A stretch of DNA of 13,888 bases from Roseivirga sp. UBA6061 (GTDB lineage Bacteria > Bacteroidota > Bacteroidia > Cytophagales > Cyclobacteriaceae), in NCBI GenBank assembly GCA_002427745.1, contig DIYF01000094.1:1-13888 (forward strand), given 5' to 3'. Position numbers and translations under genes: made by a program. Below are positions 6,656 to 13,144 of this stretch, piece after piece. Positions within the stretch are counted from its first letter, which is position 1, and each line of letters begins with the position of its first letter. The notes beneath the pieces are model-generated. The model was not told where the DNA came from. It did no database searches and was given only the letters and a program-made list of their open reading frames with translations.

Positions 6656-9115
6656 ATGTTCAAAAGCTATATCAAAATCGCCTTTCGCAATCTGCTCAAA
6701 CACAAGGGCTATTCTTTTATCAACATCTTCGGGCTCACCCTGGGGCTGGTTACCAGTACCCTTATTTTTCTGTATGTGCAGGACGAGTTGAGCTATGACC
6801 GCATGCATGCTGATGCCGAGCGCATTTACCGGCTGGAAAACTGGTCTGTGTTCAATGGAGAGGAAAGTCACTGGGCTGCGACCCAGGGTTTCTTAATTCC
6901 GGATGTGGTACAGCGCTATGGCGAAATCGAGACGGCTACACGCCTGATGGTTACCGGGGCTCCCGTCACCTTCAGCACAGATAATAACTTTTACAGTGAG
7001 GAAGACATCCTCTATGTAGATTCTACCTTCTTTGATGTGTTTTCCTTCAAAGCCATTCATGGTGATCTGGCGACTGCCCTGGATGCTCCGGATAAAATTA
7101 TCCTGACAGAAGCCACAGCCATCAAATACTTTGGCCGAACCAATGTGGTGGGAGACCTGATTAAGAGACAGAACACGCCCTTTAAGGTGTCTGCCGTGCT
7201 GGAGAATATTCCTCATAATTCGCACTTCAGCTTTGATATGCTCATTCCTATGTCAGAAATGCACCGGAGAAACCCGAACCTGGTAAATGGGCGAGGACCG
7301 GCCGTGTTTTACTCCTATATCAAGGTACTGCAAACGGCCTCCGGTGAGCGGCTTCAGGCCAAGATGGATGATGATATCTACGAAATCAGGAATATCAGAA
7401 ATCAGGCCGGGGAGATTGCTCCGGTGGAAGGGCTGGACATCCGACAGTTAATGATGCCTCTGACAGATATTCACCTGCACAGCAATGCTGAAAAGGAACT
7501 GGCATCGAATGGTGATGCCCAGTATGTCTATATCTTTTCTACGGTTGCCTTTTTTATACTCCTCATTGCCTGCTTTAACTATATGAACCTGGCCACTGCC
7601 CGGTCTACCAAAAGGGCTAAGGAAGTAGGTATGCGCAAAGTATTGGGTGCAGAAAAGAGCCAGGTGTTTGCTCAGTTTCTGGGTGAGTCTTTCTTCTTTA
7701 CTTTTCTGGCCATGATCATCGCTTTGATCATAGTGGTGCTGGTGATTCCGGCCTTTAACGATTTCACGGGCAAGCTGATCAGTCAGAACCTTCTTCTCAA
7801 CGGGCCGCTGCTCCTGGGCATGGGCGGTGTATTTGTGATTGTAGGGCTACTCTCTGGCTTTTACCCCTCCTTGTTTCTGGCCAGCTTTAAGCCGCTCAAG
7901 GCTCTGAAATCTAATGTGCTGGCCGGAAAGGGTAGCAATACGACTCTTTACCTGAGAAGGGGGCTGGTCATTCTGCAATTCGGCATTTCCATCTTCCTCA
8001 TTGTTGGGGCCAGCACGGTATATAATCAGCTGCAATATATTGAAGGCAAAGACCTGGGCTTTGATAAGGAACAGGTGGTTGTGATCAAATTGCCCGGCAG
8101 AGGGCAGGTACGCAACCTGGAAACCATTAAGAAGGAATTTCTGAGCCAGCCTTCCGTACTGGCAGCCGCCTCTTCTTCCGCTATTCCGGGAGAAAGGGTA
8201 CACGTGATGACGGTAAGGGTACCGGACCTGGCTTCTACAGATGCCGGTAATGAGAACCAGCAGCAGGATAATGGTATTCGGGGCATGCGCATTATCTCCG
8301 GTGATGAAGATCTGGCAGAGACCTTTGATCTGGAGATTGTGGATGGGAGAGACCTCTCCAAAGAAATAGTCAGTGATGCAGCGGAGGGCTTTCTTTTAAA
8401 TGAAGCTGCTATCAGAGCTTTTGGCCTTGAGGAGAATCCGGTAGGCAGACGTTTTGAGTATGTATATGGCTTGCCGCAGCCTAAGGCCGGGCGTGTTGTG
8501 GGGGTGGTGAAGGACTTTCACTATGCTTCGCTGCATTCTGAGATTGAACCTCTCATGATCCACGTTTATCCTAATTTTTCAGCCTTTCTGAATGTACGCA
8601 TCAACACAGAAAGAGTGAAAGAGACAATGACCCGACTGGAGGAGACCTGGAATCAATTACAACCTTCTACGGAGTTTGATTACTTCTTTTTAGACAGTCA
8701 CTACGATAACCAGTATAAGGCTGAAATGAGCCTGGGTAAGGTGATCGCTTTCTTTACCTTACTGGCAGTGATTATTGCGTGTATGGGACTTTTCGGTCTG
8801 GCCTCTTTTATTACCGAGCAGCGTACCAAGGAGATTGGGGTTCGCAAGGTATTGGGGGCCTCTATTAAGTCCATTATGACTTCACTGTCTAAAGAATTTG
8901 TGCTGTTGATTTTACTGGCCAACCTGCTGGCCTGGTACCCTGCCTACTATTTCCTGACCGGCTGGCTGGAAGGCTTTGCTTTCCGGATCGATATCAGCCT
9001 GCTCACCTTTGTCGTGGCGGCTTTGGGTGCCCTGGTGATCGCGTTGAGTACGATTAGCTTCAAAACCTATGTGGCGGCCCGAAGGAATCCCGTGAGGTCT
9101 TTGAGGTATGAGTGA
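6656..9115 (+). CDS. MacB/FtsX-family ABC transporter permease (two-unit, orphan)
   Basis: This inner-membrane protein of 819 residues has two FtsX-type units, as in the large Bacteroidota permeases. One membrane segment is at about 21-41, followed by a periplasmic MacB-like domain (about 45-285). Segments at about 290-310, 345-370 and 385-405 complete the first unit. The second unit has segments at about 436-458, 696-718, 748-767 and 782-801 around a second periplasmic domain. The motif KEVGMRKVLGA recurs as KEIGVRKVLGA in the second unit, as expected for tandem FtsX cores that contact an ATPase. Such proteins act in extrusion or mechanotransmission, not import. No ATPase or membrane-fusion gene is adjacent, so the substrate is unknown. 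I chose the ATG at 6656 because MFKSYIKIAFRNLLKHKGYS is the typical family N-terminus. A TTG at 6581 would add 25 residues without family resemblance. Confidence 0.9.
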   Translation: MFKSYIKIAFRNLLKHKGYSFINIFGLTLGLVTSTLIFLYVQDELSYDRMHADAERIYRLENWSVFNGEESHWAATQGFLIPDVVQRYGEIETATRLMVTGAPVTFSTDNNFYSEEDILYVDSTFFDVFSFKAIHGDLATALDAPDKIILTEATAIKYFGRTNVVGDLIKRQNTPFKVSAVLENIPHNSHFSFDMLIPMSEMHRRNPNLVNGRGPAVFYSYIKVLQTASGERLQAKMDDDIYEIRNIRNQAGEIAPVEGLDIRQLMMPLTDIHLHSNAEKELASNGDAQYVYIFSTVAFFILLIACFNYMNLATARSTKRAKEVGMRKVLGAEKSQVFAQFLGESFFFTFLAMIIALIIVVLVIPAFNDFTGKLISQNLLLNGPLLLGMGGVFVIVGLLSGFYPSLFLASFKPLKALKSNVLAGKGSNTTLYLRRGLVILQFGISIFLIVGASTVYNQLQYIEGKDLGFDKEQVVVIKLPGRGQVRNLETIKKEFLSQPSVLAAASSSAIPGERVHVMTVRVPDLASTDAGNENQQQDNGIRGMRIISGDEDLAETFDLEIVDGRDLSKEIVSDAAEGFLLNEAAIRAFGLEENPVGRRFEYVYGLPQPKAGRVVGVVKDFHYASLHSEIEPLMIHVYPNFSAFLNVRINTERVKETMTRLEETWNQLQPSTEFDYFFLDSHYDNQYKAEMSLGKVIAFFTLLAVIIACMGLFGLASFITEQRTKEIGVRKVLGASIKSIMTSLSKEFVLLILLANLLAWYPAYYFLTGWLEGFAFRIDISLLTFVVAALGALVIALSTISFKTYVAARRNPVRSLRYE

Positions 9116-9128
9116 CGGTGTGGTTGCC

Positions 9129-9190
9129 GGTCACCCGGCAGAGCCCAGCGACTCTGACAATCGTCTGAGCACTCAAAGTGGTCGGACGAT
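9129..9190. repeat. palindromic repeat module, copy B (REP-like)
   Basis: This is the second copy of the two-part element, starting about 14 nt after the permease stop. Part one (9129-9153) matches the hairpin at 9263-9287 in 22 of 25 positions but pairs less well. Part two (9160-9190) pairs ATCGTCTGAGCAC with GTGGTCGGACGAT around loop TCAAA, with one G-T wobble and one G-G mismatch. The 33 nt at 9158-9190 differ from copy A at a single base. The two copies are in direct orientation and bracket the permease gene. Confidence 0.8.
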
Positions 9191-9224
9191 AAGGTAGCAC
9201 GAGATTTATCGAATATCTATCCAG

Positions 9225-9245
9225 TCGCTCGCATGTTGCGAGTGA
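9225..9245. repeat. hairpin in the convergent gap (REP-like, 9-bp stem)
   Basis: TCGCTCGCA (9225-9233) pairs with TGCGAGTGA (9237-9245) around the loop TGT, with one G-T wobble. Flanking CAG (9222-9224) and CTG (9247-9249) can extend it past one bulged base. It shares the CAGTCGCTCG / CGAGTGA arms with neighbouring hairpins but has a different tip, so it looks like a diverged member of the same family. Confidence 0.65.
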
Positions 9246-9262
9246 TCTGCTTAACGAGAGGT

Positions 9263-9310
9263 GGTCACTCGGCAAAGCCGAGCGACTGGTGCTGAAGCGA
9301 CTGGCACCAG
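9263..9310. repeat. hairpin pair in the convergent gap, directly after the ada-like gene
   Basis: Two adjoining hairpins are present. The first pairs GTCACTCGGC (9264-9273) with GCCGAGCGAC (9277-9286) around AAA, with one A-C mismatch. The second pairs CTGGTGC (9286-9292) with GCACCAG (9304-9310) perfectly around an 11-nt loop. GCGACTGG is directly repeated at 9282-9289 and 9297-9304. The block ends 2 nt from the stop of the leftward ada-like gene and lies between convergent genes, so it could end transcription from either side. No clear T-run follows. Confidence 0.7.
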
Positions 9311-9312
9311 CA

Positions 9313-9579
9313 TTAACCGGTCTGACCTGAGGGTGCTGATTTTGCGGTTTTCCATTCCCGGTAGGCCTCTCTCATGCAGTGTCCGCAGGGGCGATGGCCC
9401 TCGTGAATTGCCTCTGACTCTGATGTGAAAAACACCCGGTTTTTGGGGAGCATACGCTTGCCGGATTTGCAGGAGAGCTTTCCGTAAATTTTAAGCTTCC
9501 TGTTGCCTCCCAGAACCACCTTGCCAGACCGTATCAGCTGATGAAGTTGGCGTTTATCTGTGTCCGGATGTCTGATCAT
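9313..9579 (-). CDS. Stand-alone Ada-type zinc-binding domain protein
   Basis: This 88-residue protein matches the N-terminal zinc domain of E. coli Ada, which repairs methylphosphotriesters and switches on the adaptive response. The alignable core is IYGKLSCKSGKR (31-42), ENVSF-like NRVFF (47-51), EAIHEGHRPCGHC (56-68). Cys37, Cys65 and Cys68 match Ada Cys42, Cys69 and Cys72. The position of Ada Cys38, the methyl acceptor and fourth zinc ligand, is Gly33. Direct phosphotriester repair by the Ada mechanism is therefore unlikely, and the protein may only bind metal or DNA. Its ATG overlaps the stop of the upstream 2OG oxygenase gene (ATGA), suggesting coupled translation. Length and lone-domain form resemble small 'Ada metal-binding' proteins of Bacteroidota. 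The fold is well supported; function is unknown. Confidence 0.82.
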   Translation of the reverse strand: MIRHPDTDKRQLHQLIRSGKVVLGGNRKLKIYGKLSCKSGKRMLPKNRVFFTSESEAIHEGHRPCGHCMREAYREWKTAKSAPSGQTG

Positions 9580-10277
9580 TTCAAAGCATCATGAAGAATA
9601 ATCCCCAGTGTATACCTTTCACCTGTGAGCACTTCGCTCACGCCATGGCGCATATTAAGGCGGTAATAGCCTTTAGCGCTTTTAGCCGGTCTGTACTGCG
9701 TAGGGATAACGACCATATCTCCGAGCTTCGGGTCAATCACAATGGCACGGCTTTGAGCTCTGGGTTTTTGCTCAGTGAGAACCAGTGAACCACCCGTGAA
9801 GTCTTCTGCGGGTTTGCTCAGGCAGAAGATAGCCTGCATAGGAAAGTACACTTCACCATAAAGGTCCTGATGCAGGGTATTAAAGCCGCCCGTCTGGTAT
9901 TGAAGAATCAGGGGAGTAGCCCTGGTTTGGCCTTTGGCATGACATAGCTCCAGAAATTCGGGATGACGCTCCGGGTAAGAAAAGGGAAGTTTCATCACTT
10001 TGGCCCATTGATTGGCCAGGGGAGCAAGTAGTTCATAGATATCTGAACGAAGCTGTTGAATACTGTCTGGCAGAGGGTGTTGGTAATAGCGATACTGCCC
10101 CTTGCCATAGCTGTGTCTTTCCATTTCCACTGTTTTTCTGAACAGCTCTGGTCGGGAGTAGGTGCTTTTTAGTTGTGTGCAATCGTCCGGGCTGAGTACC
10201 GAGCTGATCAGTCCATAGCCTTTTTCATTGATGTCCTGATAGAGGAGGGTTGGGTCAGTGGTTTGGAAGTGTTTCAT
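9576..10277 (-). CDS. 2OG-Fe(II) dioxygenase (Ada-operon associated)
   Basis: This 233-residue protein is a probable iron(II)/2-oxoglutarate-dependent dioxygenase. The metal triad is readable: His136 and Asp138 in LHQDLYG, and His211 in NMRHGVSEV. Arg221 in GERYTLGIILHDA fits the 2-oxoglutarate-binding Arg after the distal His. GDMVVIP at about 186-192 fits the strand before the distal His in the double-stranded beta helix. It lacks the typical AlkB sequence pattern, so I do not call it AlkB. Its place between the AraC-methyltransferase gene and the ada-like gene suggests a role in alkylation damage or in modifying a partner protein, but the substrate is not evident. The ATG at 10277 is 145 bp after the preceding stop, room for its own promoter. 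Confidence 0.85.
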   Translation of the reverse strand: MKHFQTTDPTLLYQDINEKGYGLISSVLSPDDCTQLKSTYSRPELFRKTVEMERHSYGKGQYRYYQHPLPDSIQQLRSDIYELLAPLANQWAKVMKLPFSYPERHPEFLELCHAKGQTRATPLILQYQTGGFNTLHQDLYGEVYFPMQAIFCLSKPAEDFTGGSLVLTEQKPRAQSRAIVIDPKLGDMVVIPTQYRPAKSAKGYYRLNMRHGVSEVLTGERYTLGIILHDALK

Positions 10278-10359
10278 TGATTTTGGTTGAGAATTGAGCG
10301 TTTGAATAAAAACAGAGATGTCATTCCCAAGTAATTCGGGGTTGACAAAGAAGGTCGAT

Positions 10360-10376
10360 GTTTACCTCGTTTTACC
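10360..10376. promoter_or_regulatory. candidate tandem operator upstream of the 2OG oxygenase gene
   Basis: TTTACC occurs at 10361-10366 and again at 10371-10376, a direct repeat with a period of 10 bp, about one helix turn. It lies roughly 85-100 bp upstream of the 2OG oxygenase ATG. AraC-family proteins often bind tandem direct half-sites spaced by about a turn, and the neighbouring gene encodes an AraC-type domain. The repeat is seen directly; the operator role is inferred. The same repeat was not found before the alkA-like or the AraC-methyltransferase gene. Confidence 0.3.
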
Positions 10377-10422
10377 CCTTTGTGTTCCCCCTGAAAGCGG
10401 GAAAATATAATATGGGGTTTAA

Positions 10423-11259
10423 TTAACTACTAATGGCTTCCTGTGCCTGTTCCCAGCCAAGCATGGCCGTTTTGCGGTGCCGGCCCCAGCGATATTCTCC
10501 GATCTTGCCAACGGTTTTGATCACCCTGTGGCAGGGAATAATGTAGGCGATAGGGTTACTGCCAATAGCTGTGCCCACGGCTCTTTGGGCTGAGGGCTTC
10601 TCAATAGACCGCGCAATATCACTGTAGCTGGCGAGTGCCGCCTCAGGTATCCTCAGCAGGGCTTCCCACACTTTGATCTGGAAGCCGGTTCCTTTTACAT
10701 GAAGATGCAAAGGGGTATCAATAGTGAGTGACTTTTTAAAGAAAGCTTTTACGGGTTCATCATGCGGACCGGCACTTTCTATTAACCGGGCATTGGGCCA
10801 GAGCTCTCTCAGTTCATCGGCCACCGCCTGAGCCGATTTCTCGAAGAAAAGAATATTGCAAATGCCCACCTGGGTAGAGGCCAGCAGATAGTTTCCGAAC
10901 TGACATTCATGAAAACTGTAGTGAATAGTCAGGTTTTCGCCCCCATTCTTATACTGGCCGGGTGTCATACCCTCTATGTTCACAAAAAGGTCATGGAGTC
11001 TGCCAGTACTGGAAAAGCCTGTATCGTAAGCTGCTTCATATACGGAGGCAGACTTCTTTCTCAGCACTTCCTTGGCATGCTCAACGCTGATGTACTGGAG
11101 AAACTTCTTAGGGCTTACTCCGGCCCAGTCAGAAAAGAGCCGCTGGAAATGAAAGGGGCTGAGGTGCACCTGCTCAGCAATAGCTTCCAGATTAGGTTGG
11201 TGTTCCCGGTTTTCAGAGATGTAATTGAGTGCTTCTGCTATGCGATAATAGTCGTGCAT
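10423..11259 (-). CDS. AraC-type regulator fused to O6-methylguanine-DNA methyltransferase (Ada C-terminal type)
   Basis: This bifunctional protein has 278 residues. Residues 5-105 hold an AraC-type double helix-turn-helix (EAIAEQVHLSPFHFQRLFSDW at 25-45, then AAYDTGFSSTGRLHDLF at 76-92). Residues 112-190 form the ribonuclease-like methyltransferase N-domain. Residues 191-275 hold the methyltransferase core, with the acceptor Cys243 in IPCHRVI and the flanking GEYRWG at 254-259. The protein should remove methyl groups from O6-methylguanine by suicidal transfer and may regulate repair genes. It equals E. coli Ada without its zinc domain, which is encoded separately downstream. I chose the ATG at 11259. 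A TTG at 11277 would add six residues (MIKKRP). Neither start has a strong ribosome binding site. The 2OG oxygenase gene follows after 145 bp. Confidence 0.92.
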   Translation of the reverse strand: MHDYYRIAEALNYISENREHQPNLEAIAEQVHLSPFHFQRLFSDWAGVSPKKFLQYISVEHAKEVLRKKSASVYEAAYDTGFSSTGRLHDLFVNIEGMTPGQYKNGGENLTIHYSFHECQFGNYLLASTQVGICNILFFEKSAQAVADELRELWPNARLIESAGPHDEPVKAFFKKSLTIDTPLHLHVKGTGFQIKVWEALLRIPEAALASYSDIARSIEKPSAQRAVGTAIGSNPIAYIIPCHRVIKTVGKIGEYRWGRHRKTAMLGWEQAQEAISS

Positions 11260-11397
11260 GGGTCTTTTTTTGATCAAATATAGATCGGTGGGAAGCTGAA
11301 GGAAACCCGAAACTTGCCATTGTGAAATGGTGGTTCCATCCTGAAAGAATCAGGTATGATAAAGTTACATCATTTGTCAGAATGGCTTACAAGCAGA

Positions 11398-12078
11398 CTA
11401 CCCTTTCCTCAGAGCTGCCAGGAATTGCTCTTTGTAGGTTCTGCCTACGGGTAGTATGCTTTCTCCTGCAAATACCTGGTTTTGGGATGTCTTGTCTACC
11501 TTTTCCAGGTTCACAATGTAAGATCGGTGAATCCTCGCAAATCCAAATCCTGAGAGCTTTTCTTCCCAGTTTTGAAGACTGTCCAATACCAGAATCTGGT
11601 TGTCGGTTGTGACAAACTTTACATAGTCTACTTCGGCTTTCAGGTACAGAATACTGGCCAGAGAGATTTTGTAGGTAGTTTTATCCGCATAGAGTAAAAG
11701 CTGCTTTTGGCGCACTCCCTTCTCGGCCGAGAGTTGCTGCCTTACACGGGTCACAGCTTTACTGAATCTTTCATAAGAAAATGGTTTTACCAGGTAGTCC
11801 GTTGTTTCTTCCTCAAACGCCTCTACAGCATACTCCGCATAAGCGGTGGTGACAATAACCCTGGGTTTCTGCTCCAGTGTTTTCAGAAATGAAATACCAT
11901 TTAACTCAGGCAGGTGAATATCCAGAAAGAGCAGGTCTGCTTTCAAAATCTCCTCAGGACTGATGTCAAGACCACTCTCATAAACACCAATACACTCAAT
12001 AAATGGCGTTTGGCTGATATAGCTTTTCAGTACTTCTACCGCAGCGGGCTCGTCTTCCAGAATGAGACAATATATCAT
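11398..12078 (-). CDS. LytTR-family response regulator
   Basis: This is a 226-residue DNA-binding response regulator. The receiver domain spans about 2-118: acidic pair in LEDEP (8-9), phosphoacceptor Asp53 in FLDIHLPELNG, Thr77/78 in VTTAYAEYAVEAF and Lys98 in LVKPF. The LytTR domain covers about 125-222, with the typical FARIHRSYIVNL at 180-191 and VGRTYKEQFL at 211-220. LytTR proteins bind direct-repeat promoters as beta-rich DNA readers. The ATG overlaps the stop of the upstream sensor kinase gene (ATGA), so the pair forms one operon and most likely one signalling pathway. The target genes cannot be told; the upstream secreted protein gene is a neighbour candidate. Confidence 0.94.
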   Translation of the reverse strand: MIYCLILEDEPAAVEVLKSYISQTPFIECIGVYESGLDISPEEILKADLLFLDIHLPELNGISFLKTLEQKPRVIVTTAYAEYAVEAFEEETTDYLVKPFSYERFSKAVTRVRQQLSAEKGVRQKQLLLYADKTTYKISLASILYLKAEVDYVKFVTTDNQILVLDSLQNWEEKLSGFGFARIHRSYIVNLEKVDKTSQNQVFAGESILPVGRTYKEQFLAALRKG

Positions 12079-13094
12079 AGCTGTACTTCCAGATCTACTT
12101 TGAACAGGTGGTCGTCATGGTTGATTTCCAGGGTATATTTTCCGGGAAACAAAAGCTCGAGTCTCTCCCGGGTGTTTTTGAGCCCTAACCCGCTTTCTTT
12201 CCAGTCAGGACGATCATGGTCTGTCTGTTTTTCTGAGAATGGATTGCTACAGGTGAAACTCAATAGCTTTTCTCTAAGCACTATACCAATTTCAATCAGG
12301 TGACCGGTTCCTTTCAACACTGAGGTGAATTTAAAGGCATTTTCAATAAAGCCTATGAGAATCAGAGGTGGTATCAGCTGTTTTGGGTTGTCTGTCTGAA
12401 TTTCCAGGTGTACATCCACTTTGGCAGAGAGCCTTTCCTGTTGTAGCTGGACATAGTCAGTGAGGTGTGCAATCTCCTGCTCAATGGCGACATAATCTTT
12501 ATCACCCTCATGCAAGACATAGCGAAAACCGTCAGATAGCTTGAGGATCAATTCAGGTGTTTTGTCGTCCTTCTTCAGGGCATTGGCATAAACGGTATTG
12601 AGGGTGTTGAACAGGAAGTGCGGGTTTACCTTAGCCTTGAGCCCCTGTAGCTGGGCGTTTTGCTTTTCCATGCGCAGCTTATCTATTTCAGCCTGCTTGC
12701 GATAAGTGTTTTTTACTGAGTGGATGGCAAAAAAAGCCACCCCAAAACTGAGGTAAGTCAGTGAATTGGCAATCATGTGATTCCAGATGTCCCGGAATCC
12801 TCCGTGAAAGAGCTGGTCGAAATACTCGTAGGCCAGCACATTGGCCACAAACACCAGCACCACCACGGGGATGTACTTCTTCTTATGCTCTTTCGGGAAG
12901 AACCAAAAGTAAAGAAAGTAGGAGATGGTCATTTTGAAGAAGAGCGAGTTCAACTCGTGAAGAAAAGACATGGGGTAGCCTCCTTCCCGCTCCATGTACT
13001 TGATATAGGGATAAATGAGAACAAAGAACCAAAGCAAAACATGGAGGTAGGGCTCTGCCTTAAGGTATTTTCCAAATGTAAATTGCTTCTCCAT
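12075..13094 (-). CDS. LytS/YesM-like membrane sensor histidine kinase
   Basis: This 339-residue inner-membrane kinase pairs with the LytTR regulator that overlaps it. Four hydrophobic segments lie at about 17-34, 48-66, 73-91 and 107-126, with only short loops and no periplasmic sensor domain. A short coiled region (about 128-152) leads to the His_kinase motif KVNPHFLFNTLN with phosphoacceptor His159. The ATPase part has the N box FIENAFKF (about 249-256) and a G box SGLGLKNTRERL (301-312). This is the 7-12 kDa-linker type common in Bacteroidota, where the signal is probably sensed within the membrane or through partners. The ATG at 13094 starts a typical N-terminus. The secreted protein gene ends 50 bp upstream on the same strand. 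Confidence 0.94.
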   Translation of the reverse strand: MEKQFTFGKYLKAEPYLHVLLWFFVLIYPYIKYMEREGGYPMSFLHELNSLFFKMTISYFLYFWFFPKEHKKKYIPVVVLVFVANVLAYEYFDQLFHGGFRDIWNHMIANSLTYLSFGVAFFAIHSVKNTYRKQAEIDKLRMEKQNAQLQGLKAKVNPHFLFNTLNTVYANALKKDDKTPELILKLSDGFRYVLHEGDKDYVAIEQEIAHLTDYVQLQQERLSAKVDVHLEIQTDNPKQLIPPLILIGFIENAFKFTSVLKGTGHLIEIGIVLREKLLSFTCSNPFSEKQTDHDRPDWKESGLGLKNTRERLELLFPGKYTLEINHDDHLFKVDLEVQL

Positions 13095-13144
13095 TAATCT
13101 GACTGACCGGCATCAGGAATACCAATGATAGGAATATCTGGTTA

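Noticed and set aside
6484..9310. Insertion sequence or composite transposon around the permease
   Set aside because: No transposase gene, and the flanking copies are short direct-oriented palindromic modules, not terminal inverted repeats; no target-site duplication was evident.
9576..10277. Calling the 2OG oxygenase AlkB
   Set aside because: The catalytic triad is present but the spacing and surrounding motifs typical of AlkB were not seen; only the superfamily is supported.
11340..11354. CCTGA/TCAGG hairpin downstream of the LytTR regulator gene as terminator
   Set aside because: The stem is only 5 bp and no T-run follows on the minus strand; chance is likely.
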